Positions 36,664 through 46,767 of a stretch of 64,000 bases of DNA are shown piece by piece. Numbering within the stretch: position 1 is the first letter of the stretch; every line of letters starts with the position of its first letter. The notes below the pieces were generated by a model. That model worked only from the letters and a program-made list of their open reading frames with translations. It made no database searches and was not told the DNA's origin. The position numbers and the translations under genes were made by a program. The stretch is from Macquaria australasica (lineage: Eukaryota; Chordata; Actinopteri; Centrarchiformes; Percichthyidae), in contig SEMN01000148.1 of the NCBI GenBank assembly GCA_005408345.1, forward strand, positions 372,001 to 436,000. Direction: 5' to 3'.

Positions 36664-39600
36664 TGAACAACATGCACAAAGAGATAGACAAGTGGAGAGA
36701 GGCATTTAAGACAAAAGCAATAATGTGCAGCTTCATCTGACCCTAGAGAAGACAGTGGGAAAGTCAGAAGAAGAGCAAAACGGTTAAAGAGAGAGGCAAA
36801 GGCAGCAAGGGTAGGTTGGGAAAGTAACCAAGAAAGGACACCAGCACATACATTCGATGCTTCTTGGTAAGTCAGACTGATAGAGTGAGAAGGAGACAGA
36901 GAGAAGCAACAATAGAGAAACAGAGAGAGACAGAGTGAGAGAGAGGGATGAATGCATCTTACACAGGAAGATAGAGAACGTGACAGAAAGAGAGAAAGTG
37001 GGGTGTTAGAGAGCAGTGCACACCTGCTGATCAGCTTGAACGGTGACAATATACTGGAAAGCGAGATACAGTTTGAGGGCTGTCATGCAGTAGACAGCTA
37101 CAGGTTTATTGTAGGGACCTGGCACTGGGATGTGGGGATACAGGCACTGGTGGTTTGACATAAATGGATACACAGCTGCAATGAGCTGAACTGAAAACAG
37201 GAAATAAATGTGAACACAAAACCTGTTTTTCTTTTTTCTTTTTTTTTTCCACACAAATAAAGAAAAGGAAGTTTCATCAATTCAGAACTACAATCAGCCC
37301 AATCTGAATGTCAGACATAGACTGAGAAACATATATGATCGCTGTCATTTCCAAAATCATTTTCAATGTGACTGTGACGAAGCTGCTATTCCTCTGTAGG
37401 GCATGTTATCATTTTTTTTTTTCGGGGGTGGGACCTAAAAGGGGTCGATAGAAGGAGTCATGTTCAAAATGATCACAAGTGATTTAAAGGGCAACCACAC
37501 ATACTGTAAACCAAAGTGCAAAAGTAAATGTCAGCCCTTTATGTTATTCCATTTGCATCACATTCAATGCTACTGAATGTGGGCTGGGGAGACACAGTGC
37601 GTTGGCCCCTCCCTGTATCTGTATTTTCTGCACTTTATCATCAGTCAACATCACATCACCCTTCCACCATAGCTCCTCACTTGTCTTTATAGTACATTAC
37701 CTTTTGTGATGACAGGGTTTTGACAGAACAGTAACACTCAAACTGAAATCTGTTTTTGAATTATCTCACCTTTGTGTTGTACTTTGTAGTCAATGTGTGT
37801 TTCTCTGTCTGTGAGCTATCATCACAGTGGGTCACACTCACAGTTGTTTTTGTACAATGACGCTAAAGTTGTAAGTGAGTCTGAGAGGTTTGGCATTACT
37901 GTACTTCTCAGAAGAGTTACTCAAAGTGAAGTGTTGTCACTGCTGGTAATCATGCAATTATGATGTAAATGAATTCCCAAAGGAAAGACAGGACTATAAT
38001 AAAAACAACTTAATTAAAATGTATGTGGTAAACGATAAAAATGATGTGGAGTTCTTTTTCTGTTTGTAAATCTGTTCATTTCTCAAAAGTATAAATTATG
38101 TCAAGGTAAATTTGGCTACACTTGAGGTTAGAGGAGAGTTGTAGAAGTTTGCAAAGTAACAGCATTAATCAAATAACAGTAATTAGAGTAGTCCTCTCTG
38201 TTGATTGATATTTGCAACTGCTTGCTAGACTCTGTGAATCAGTATTTCACACATTCAGCTCATCTTGCAACTCAGAGAAAAGTCAGAAAAAAAAGAAAAA
38301 AAAACAGTTGGGTGTAAGTACTTTTAGCACACTTCTCACCTATTGTTTTTCAAATGTCAGCACGTTTCTTGCGGTTGCAGGCTCTTGGGTCAAGAGAACA
38401 GTGGAGAAGACTCAGATGGAAAGAGTGACACACTTCTAACCAGTGCTGAGGCCTACCCGAATGGGCCTCTTCCAGAACAAATAGTGCACTGTATTAACAC
38501 AAACCTTTTTCTGTCTTATTCTGAAAGTCTTGGACTGTTTTCCCCATCATGTTTGAGTGATTATAACACACCCAGGAGACCCACTTTAAAAGATAATTGT
38601 TTTGAAACCAGCTCTGCATAGAGGTATCTTCCTGCTCACCAAAACTCTCTGATGTCCTCATTGTCTTACTGTAGCATTATTAATTGCAATATTCTTTATT
38701 CTTTGGTAGGTTAAATTGGGAACATAGAGGGCTGTAAGTGAAATCCTTTTCTATATCTTTTTCATTGTTATTGGATTAATCACATCCACCATTTTGCTGT
38801 CACACCTCAGTGAGGTGCACCTTCAACACTTATGCATGGCTCTCGTTATCACCATTTTCTGAGACCAGAATAATTCTCTCACAGGTGACACGACTACAAG
38901 GGCTGAGAGAACCTGAACTGCAACAGGCAGGTAATTTATGTTATATGTATGTATACTGTTCTCCAATCTGAAGTTAAAATATCTCTTTAATTACCATAAT
39001 CACCGTGACAGAACATTTAACAAGCATCATGTCAAGTCACCGACATGAATCATGTTTTAACTCTACATTGGCAATGTGAAAAAGAGTGACTTCATGGCCA
39101 CAGTGATGTGATTCTTTGAATATGTGAAGTACTTTCTCAGTCCTTACATCCAAATAAGTGTGGTTATGAAAATATGCTGGGAAATGCATCTGAAACCAAT
39201 TTATGATTGCCATTTATTGCTATCTTGCTGGTCAAACTGGTTTAAAAATCAGGCCAATGCTTATTCTTCTTACTCTCACTTCATTTGTTTTCAATTACAG
39301 AATATTATGGCCTGTTTATGTAAAGTCAAACTCAGCACAAAGTTGTGACTTGTATCTGGAGTTGTTCTCAAATGCATGTTGGGGCTTTGACACATGTTTA
39401 ATTGGGAAAGTCACCATCCGAAACACAAGGAAATAGCCTAAATATGAATGGAGTTCACACCCAGGTGACCAATTTCAGCTTTTCTGCTCTTAGTTCTTTT
39501 GAAGAGAGCTTGGGCTGTTACATGTCATGCTGAATGATTTTACAAGAACATAAGATACTGTATAGATACTGTGAAACCTTTTTATTTATGGAACTATTTC

Positions 39601-40422
39601 ACATGAGCAGCCATGTATTCATCGACTGTACAGTGAGCTCAAGCTGTATACATTATCATCTAACAGCTTTACTTTCTATGGAAACAGGAAAAGGAAGTCC
39701 TATTAGTTCAAGCTGTGAGTTTTTATTATGTGTGGTGTAGATTTTAAACAACACAAAACTGCCAAATGTATTACACTTAGAAACCCTTGCATTTGTTTGC
39801 TATAAATGTCACTTTTAAGATATTTTAAGATATTTGAGGCTCAAGAGCACATTGTGTTCACTGAAGTCAGAAGGACACTTTGACTTGACATGTACTATCA
39901 TTGTGAATGATCATTGTTTTTAAGCCAGATCTCTCTTCTCAATAGGAAGCGTTGACTGCTGTCAAGCTTTGTGAGAGATCAGGATTTCTAATCAAGGCAT
40001 TATCTCACTTTCTCACTGCATTTCTCTCTCTGTCCACCCACCTATATGATAAGAAACACACTTTAAGACACAAACACACATGCAAGACATTATAACAACT
40101 TTCTTTTTCTTTTTGCAGTTACTGAGCCATTGGATGGCCACTTGTTTTCAACTTCAGACCCTTTCTCTTACTGCCATCCAGTGGTGACTTGTTGCAATCA
40201 AATATGTGTCTAACTATAGCAGCATGCCATTTTTCTAGTTTTTGAATACAAACAACATTATATTTATAATTGTGTTTTTTTTATAATTTCAATTTGAGAT
40301 ATATTATGTTGAACAGTTTTTGTTTTAGTTCTTATAACTGGGGAGCTTTGGCAGATATTCTGACTCAATTATCCCCACTAATTTGTCTGAATTGGTCAAT
40401 TCTATTCTCTTCTTTTCTTTTT

Positions 40423-40454
40423 TATTATATAAATATATATATATATATATATAC

Positions 40455-40504
<50 letters not shown>

Positions 40505-40519
40505 TATACACACACACAC

Positions 40520-40568
<49 letters not shown>

Positions 40569-40595
40569 TATATATATATATGTATATATATATAT
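40423..40595. repeat. Compound TA/CA microsatellite, about 170 bp
   Basis: Alternating (TA)n blocks interrupted by two (CA)n blocks (about 40508-40520 and 40556-40568). Such tracts form cruciforms and often collapse in assembly, so the length shown may be unreliable. Confidence 0.95.
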
Positions 40596-40599
40596 CAGT

Positions 40600-43190
40600 C
40601 TGCCTGTCTGTCTCTGGAGCCCATAACAGCCATAGACACCCCTCCCACCTGCATCAGCAGTGATGATGACACTTCCACCTCCATCCTGTAGATGGCAGCA
40701 GTGTAAAGGAAACCCCCCTCTCGCTCTCTGCTGATTATTCCACTCAACCCCATCAACCTAATAGTGCAGTAGCAAAGCCCATTTCAGGCAGCAATTAATA
40801 ACTTGAGAAAAGTCCTCTCTCTGCCTCATCCTCGGGTCTCACTTGACATGGCTGGCCTCATTTGAACTTTTGACCAGCCTGTAATTTGCAATGTAAGCTA
40901 TCCAATTTACAACACCTTCACAACGGCGCATGCTAACGATTATTCATCACTGCAGTGCAGGCTTCAGAGATAGAGAGTGAGAGTGTGTTAGTGTGTGTGT
41001 GTGTGAAGTGGCAGGTGAAATGGTAACAGTGCATGAATGTGTACTAGCTTATAAAGGGACATAGCTGTCAAAACAAGAATACATGTGTGAATCTTACACA
41101 CAAAAGCACACTTGACTTTTATTGTGATAATCTCAAACTTGAAACCACATAAAAAACATTAAAAATAAATAAATAAATAAAAAAACAGAAAAACATGGTC
41201 CATACAGTCACACACTGCTGCGTAAAGAGCACTGCTGCATCTACAGAGACATTAGTGCTGCAGGCATTGATATGACTGATAATAATGTTTAAAGCCTGGT
41301 GTCACTTCAGTGAATCAACAAACATTATGAACTCTTGCCCTGCAGTTCCTCTCTCACTAAAGAAAAAGAAACATGATGCATCACCCTCACACTAACACTG
41401 AACTGGTGGTTTTTGAGGTTTTGAGCAATTCCATCACATCCCACAGCAGAATTACCCGCTCCACTCAGTGGACAGTGAGCATTCGTCAGCAAACTCTGCA
41501 GTGAGATGCGACTCGATGGCCGTCGACGTTTCCCCTAATGGGAAACAATTACACACTCAGTGGCTTCTTCAGTGACTTCTGATGAGACTCATTCACTGAG
41601 GAAATGGCCACGTAATCATGTGTGTGTAATGCGCTAATGCTGCTTATTGCTCACTGAGTCAGGCTCATGCAGAGCCAGTCAGAGTTTCAGTGGACTCTTT
41701 AGCCACCATATGAGTTTGATGAGAGGAAAAATGTGAAGGGAAACAGCTATAAGTGTTCAACACGCACGCTCAGAGAAGTACCTCTATTGCCGTGGACTTG
41801 TCACTTTAGATGCGTCCACAGAAAACAAGTCTCCCACAAAGCTAAATAATTCCTGTTGCTTCCTCTTTCTCAGGAGAGTGACTATGTGAATAGATTTCAC
41901 TGGGAAACAGGCACTTTTTATGATTCATTCCCAGCTGGACCCCTGCACTGATGTAAACACTCAAACATACCCAAATGTATCCTCCATGGAGGCATTCAGG
42001 TTGTCGTTTTTAGCTGAAGTGATAGATTCTGTCATTTCCACAAAACTAGTTCAGCTGTCTTAAAACTAGAATTTGCACAGATAGAAGCTATTGCTCTTAA
42101 GTTTTACTCGATCCTTCTGTAATTTAAATGAGTGAAGATTTGGAGGCCAAAGTCTAAATTCACGATTTAGATTTCTTTTTCACATATTTATACAGTATAT
42201 TAAATAGATTTTGTAACACTTGAACTCTTGCAAACTGCTGCAAAAGACATTATTTTCTTATAAAATCTGTCAAATGTTATCTTAAAAAACATCAAGAAAT
42301 GATATTGACATGTATGATGGAATGTTACTGCATGGGGATTTCATGCCCCGAACCTCTGCAACAAGTTTAATGCCATGTAATCCTGAGGGCAAGTCATCCC
42401 ATCATTGTGGCTGCTGATAATAAAGTTATCTATCATCAGCAGCTAAAATTATTTTTGAGGTCTAGTGTGTATAAAAAACACTACCCATCTTTGTGCTACC
42501 ATCTCATCTCTACCATAAACTCATCTTCTGATGTGAATCACAAAGCTTCCGGCTTCCTGATCCACCCATGAGAATTCAGACTGGTTTGTTAAACAAATAT
42601 TCTCATTTAGGCTCTGTTACGCAACATTTCTTGCTTTCCCTGATGATTACCGATCTTGCGTACATCATGTTACTTATGCATACAAAGCTGATGCAAATAG
42701 TGTCAACAGTGTCACTTTTTATGGCTTGGATTCCAAAGTGGTAGAGTATTTTGGTAAGTTATTCAGAAGCCAGTAAATTCTTCTGGTTTAATGCACCCGT
42801 AACCCAGCGTTTATATTTAATAATTATGTTGCTCATTAAAGACAAGCTTATAGGACAAGCATATAAGGTTGGCTAGGTGAAGTAAAATCACTGCGTCAAT
42901 TAAATTAAAATTGAAAGAAAGAAAAAAACAACAACTGAAAATTACAAATGAAACTTCATGAAAACAAAATGAAATTATTTGTCAAATATATTTGTATTTA
43001 GTGCATGCAGGCATACTGATATTGATTAAGCATTCCCTCACTGTGTAAAACGACTGAACTACTCTGAGGTGTTGTGATAGTCTTTTAGCGCTTTGGTTGC
43101 CTTCCTCAGACTACATCAGCATTATCTATTCAACAAACCATTTTGTTTTGACAATAACAAATGCCTCTAAGTTTTTGCAGCCCTGGCATC
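40600..43190. other. Intergenic DNA with unique-looking, possibly constrained sequence
   Basis: No exon is recognised. Two stretches (40790-40960 and 41560-41700) are repeat-free, mixed in composition and rich in TAAT/ATTA cores, as many vertebrate conserved non-coding elements are. A hairpin lies at 42410-42443. Conservation itself cannot be measured here. Confidence 0.4.
42410..42443. repeat. Short inverted repeat (hairpin)
   Basis: GCTGCTGATAATA (42410-42422) pairs with TATCATCAGCAGC (42431-42443) with one mismatch around an 8-base loop. Confidence 0.8.
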
Positions 43191-43198
43191 TAAGAAAT

Positions 43199-43200
<2 letters not shown>

Positions 43201-43275
<75 letters not shown>

Positions 43276-43276
43276 T
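43201..43276. repeat. (AT)29 microsatellite followed by T19 tract
   Basis: Uninterrupted AT for about 58 bp, then a homopolymer of T. The long Ile-Tyr frames through it are artefacts. Confidence 0.97.
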
Positions 43277-43279
43277 GAA

Positions 43280-46100
43280 GAAAGTATTCATCTTCTTTCT
43301 TCCTTATTGTTTTGGAAAGATAGGATCACTCATAGATATAAAAGAAGACCTGTGGTGCTATCTGCCATCAGAGGGTCTTTCGTATAGATGCATAATATGA
43401 CTTAAATGTCGCTTTCACATGTTTGTTGTTGAGACTTCATTGTATCTACTGGAAACCCCACTATTAACATACTATTTGAAGGACACTGTATCTCATGCAG
43501 AAGCAGACAAAGGTCAGTGACAGCTTTTAAGTACATATGAGAACATACTTTTCATTTTCTCCAGAGCCATGTAACATATCTCCAAGGAACAGCATCTTTT
43601 AAGTTTAACTGTTCATTCAGCTTTTCCGCAATATCTTTTTTCTGCTGCTACTGCGACTCAAACATGGTTCCATTATTTCCCATGGAATAATCGCATTCAC
43701 CGTAAAAGTAGAATAAAATCTCTAAAAAATTAAGAAATGGTTAACGAAAAGTCTAACTTGGCTATGACTAACTAGCAAATCATCAGTGCAGGACACGTAT
43801 TTCAATCCTCAACTTCCTTCATCTCTGCAACATGTGGCTGGGACAGTTTATCATACTGAAGGTTTATCTAAGTGTGGGGGAGAAGTGTATGCTGCAGGGG
43901 GAGATTGCCTTTACTTGCACGGCACCAACAGAGCAAAACAATGTGCCGCATGATAAAAAATTGCTTCATAACTCTCACATTGTGTGTCTGGCATCATTAT
44001 GAGGCACAATAGCCTCTGGAGGGCCCTGGCTTTTATTGGCGTGCCTCTTGCAGCAGCAAAGTCTCATCCATTAAACAAATCAGGGGGTTATGTATTAGAT
44101 TAGCTGTACAGCAGGCACCGGGGAACGCCTAGAAGAACACATGAAACCTCGTCTCATTCCCTCTCATAATCCCCTGGAATAAATTACCTAATTGACAGCA
44201 TTAGGGTGATACTGTCAGAAGGTGCCTCTTAGAGCGTAATGTATAATGAAAATACACAACGTTGCTAAATTGCATTTTTGGTATTAAAAATGATAAACGG
44301 CAGCCATTTGGGGCATATTGAGAGTGAAGCCTCTCCTCGTAGCGTGCTGCCAGATCTCATTTTTCCATATTTCTTAATAAATTTGTGGTGTCAGTGATAT
44401 TAAAAGCTCATTTCTGCTGAGGAATATTTAATAAAGCTTCTGTGTGATAGGAAGCCAATGTCACACAGAGAGTCAGGAAACTAGTTGGTGGCAGCTTGGA
44501 TCGCCCACCCCCCCACTGTGTCACTATGACCTATGAGGTGAGAAATGGACTGCCCCCCACTGGTGAAGGGTCAACACTGCAGCGGAGGTTCAAGAAGTGC
44601 CCCTCACAGTTCAGTGCACTATTCATTCTGCAACCAAGCTGAAAGCACCAGAGCCTTTTGACTTTCTCCAAAGTGAAAACTGTCTGCATCCCATTTTCTT
44701 AAAGTGTTGGGTACACTTGGCTTAGGAAAGTTCAGCTAACTGTTCCAGGATCAGAAAAAAGCACAGGCCAGGCAGTGGGTGTTTGTGTGGGCGAGCGGTA
44801 TGCCTTCCTATTAGAAGCAAACAAAAGCCTTGGATGATTTCTGGGGAGGAGTGACCTGCCTATAGCTAAAAGAAGGATGTTTATGGACTTGAGTAGATTA
44901 TTACTCAGGCAAAGACTTTGATGTAATGGAAAAATTCAAATGAAGGTAAACTGCCTCCTCCAGTCATAATAAAGCTTACAACCACTTTAAGAAGAGCATA
45001 AATATCATACGTTTGTCACCTTAAAAGACCCCATAATGATAGAACTTGCTTGCAGTTGATAGTACCTATGGTGCTTACATGTTAAATCTAATATCATAAG
45101 AGTCTACTGTGTTGCATAGGTGGCTTAATCATGCAAATGTGAAGGTAAAATGCAATTGTTTTACCCTTTTGCCCACTGTAAAAGTGAATACAGTTTAACT
45201 CTAAATGTAAATGTGAATTAATCTGATAAATAGATACAATTAGAAAAGTATTTATTGCACTTTATTTCTTTGTCTTAGTGATAAACCAAGCCTATCACAA
45301 ACATTTAAAAGTACTTTATGCCTTGTCAGACTCTGGCTGCACTAAGGGGAACTAAGGGTGAGCCTGTCAGCAGGTGTGTGTGTGTGTGTGTGTGTGCAGA
45401 GAACTTAGGGGGGGGGGGGGGGGGTAGTCAGAGTACATGATTTCTGTCCAGATGTGCGGACATACTGTAACTCCAGGAGGCGTTCACTCTGCTCCTAAAG
45501 TGCAAAAGTAGGCGGCAGCTGGTTCAGAAAGTAATAACCTTTTGTCACATTGTTTCCTATGCTCCCATTATCTTGGTTATTTGTCTGCCACTGCAAAGTC
45601 ACTGCTTTCAAACTATTACAAATAGCTCTGTGGGCACAATAATATCACTATCTAAACGTTCTATTTGACTTTTATTTGTGTCATTTACACTGAGCCACCC
45701 CTGGGGAAATGATTACCCTGGATATGGGGAGATATTGCCTTCAACAGTAATGCACTCTGATAACTGAGGAAAAATGGAAAATCTTTGCTTAAGATGCAGC
45801 ATGAAAAAAGTCCCTTGGGTTGTGATTGTGCTGTCAAAATGCCTTCTCTTCATTACCTGATCATGTTGTCTTATAAAATAAAGCAACTTTAGATTGGAGG
45901 AGTAACGGGATCAACAGCAAAGTGACAATTTAATTCACTATATAGCTGATAATGATATAATGCAATCTCTTATATTCTATCACTCTCACTACACTCCCAC
46001 AGTACAATGCTGACAGTTCAGTTCAGTATTAATCAACAACACTTCCAGTATGAGACTATTTCTTATACACTCTGGATCTTCAAAAGCTCATGGGAAAGCC
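43280..46100. other. Intergenic DNA upstream of erbb4
   Basis: No coding exon is recognised. Sequence 44035-44460 is unique, balanced in composition and dense in homeodomain-type cores, and is a candidate conserved element. Simple repeats: GT run 45374-45396 and a 17-G homopolymer 45408-45424. Confidence 0.5.
45374..45424. repeat. GT microsatellite and 17-G homopolymer
   Basis: (GT)11 at 45374-45396, then a run of 17 G at 45408-45424 that is prone to sequencing error. Confidence 0.9.
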
Positions 46101-46179
46101 ACCTTAAGTGATATTCAGCTCTATTTTACCCATTACACCTATAAATCCTTCTCGCAGCATTTATTTCTGCTGTATTCGG

Positions 46180-46400
46180 TGTGACAGGTGCAACGGAGCC
46201 GACGCACAAATTCATGGGGTTTTGGGCATCTTGTGTCAACCAATGGCAGCGCGTATGGAGTTGTGGCTGGCGGGGTTTAGTGTGATCGTCGGGCACCTGT
46301 GCCAATCACAGAGTCTGTAGGAGGAGTTCAGGGGCTCGGGGGTGTGTCTGAAGAATACGAGTCTACAGCTGCATACTGTATCCAAGTCGGGGAGTAATGG
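46180..46400 (+). promoter_or_regulatory. erbb4: Candidate erbb4 core promoter with two CCAAT boxes
   Basis: About 300-500 bp before the erbb4 start codon, local GC and CpG rise. Two forward CCAAT boxes (46240-46244 and 46302-46306) lie 62 bp apart. CAGGTG/CACCTG E-boxes occur at about 46186 and 46293. No TATA box sits at a convincing distance. The transcription start is not determined; it probably lies between about 46330 and 46430. Confidence 0.5.
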
Positions 46401-46401
46401 C

Positions 46402-46458
46402 ATGAGTACTGCTTTATACTGTTTAGACAAGCTTTGCAGTGTGCGCGTTGGAAACTAA
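46402..46458 (+). CDS. Upstream ORF in the erbb4 leader (18 codons)
   Basis: An ATG at 46402 opens 18 codons ending TAA at 46456-46458, if the leader includes this position. It overlaps the end of an even shorter ORF (46397-46405, ATG GCA TGA). A third, minimal ATG-TGA lies at 46653-46658, 30 bases before the erbb4 ATG. All end before the main start, so they may damp translation. There is no evidence that a peptide is functional. Confidence 0.3.
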   Translation: MSTALYCLDKLCSVRVGN

Positions 46459-46688
46459 TATTCGACTATTTCTGCTCTCACGTCAGTCACAAATTAGGCC
46501 TGCAGGCACTGCGAGGCGAGGCGGAGGACTGTCGGACAAATTGTAAACTTAGTCAAAAGCGACTAAAGTCCCCAAACTCACAGGCTGAAGAGGCTTCAAA
46601 CGCAAACGATTCATCCTTTCTGGCTGTTTCAAGGGAGGATACGCTGCTGGACATGTGAATTTAAAGGAGATACTTGCCAAGCCCAACA

Positions 46689-46767
46689 ATGAAACCAACG
46701 ACTGCCCTGTGTTGCTTCGGCTTTCTCCTGACTTGCCTCTTGTTCGGGTCGAGCTCTTCACAATCAG
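46689..46767 (+). CDS. erbb4: erbb4 exon 1 (signal peptide), receptor tyrosine kinase ErbB4; partial gene
   Basis: The start ATG at 46689 has A at -3. It encodes 26 residues plus one base: 'MKPTTALCCFGFLL', then 'TCLLFGSSSSQS', and a donor 'tcag|gtgagt'. The form is charged N-terminus, hydrophobic core, small polar residues: a classic secretory signal peptide. It matches human ERBB4 exon 1 in its first residues (MKP), its end (SQS), its length (26 versus 27 residues) and its phase-1 donor. ErbB4 is the plasma-membrane neuregulin receptor that dimerises and signals through its kinase. Position downstream of ikzf2 on the same strand agrees with mammalian synteny. The extracellular, transmembrane and kinase exons lie beyond the window. 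Whether this is teleost erbb4a or erbb4b cannot be told. Confidence 0.85.

Larger units (their letters stand above)
32600..40420. other. Intergenic DNA between ikzf2 and erbb4 (proximal part)
   Basis: No exon is supported. It contains a long CA microsatellite (33869-33924), a G-rich tract (36621-36663), a GA-rich purine stretch (about 36880-37010), and short CA runs (35908-35975). Frames over the purine stretch read as Ser/Leu-rich or Arg/Glu-rich proteins and are artefacts. Confidence 0.6.

Noticed and set aside
36522..37049. 175-codon Ser/Leu-rich minus-strand frame
   Set aside because: It is produced by the GA-rich purine tract and G run on the + strand.
40270..40691. Ile-Tyr repeat frames on both strands, possible membrane proteins
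   Set aside because: They are translations of TA/CA microsatellites.
46434..46658. 74-codon frame just upstream of erbb4, considered as an N-terminal extension
   Set aside because: It begins at TTG, ends at TGA before the erbb4 ATG and is not in continuity with the signal peptide.
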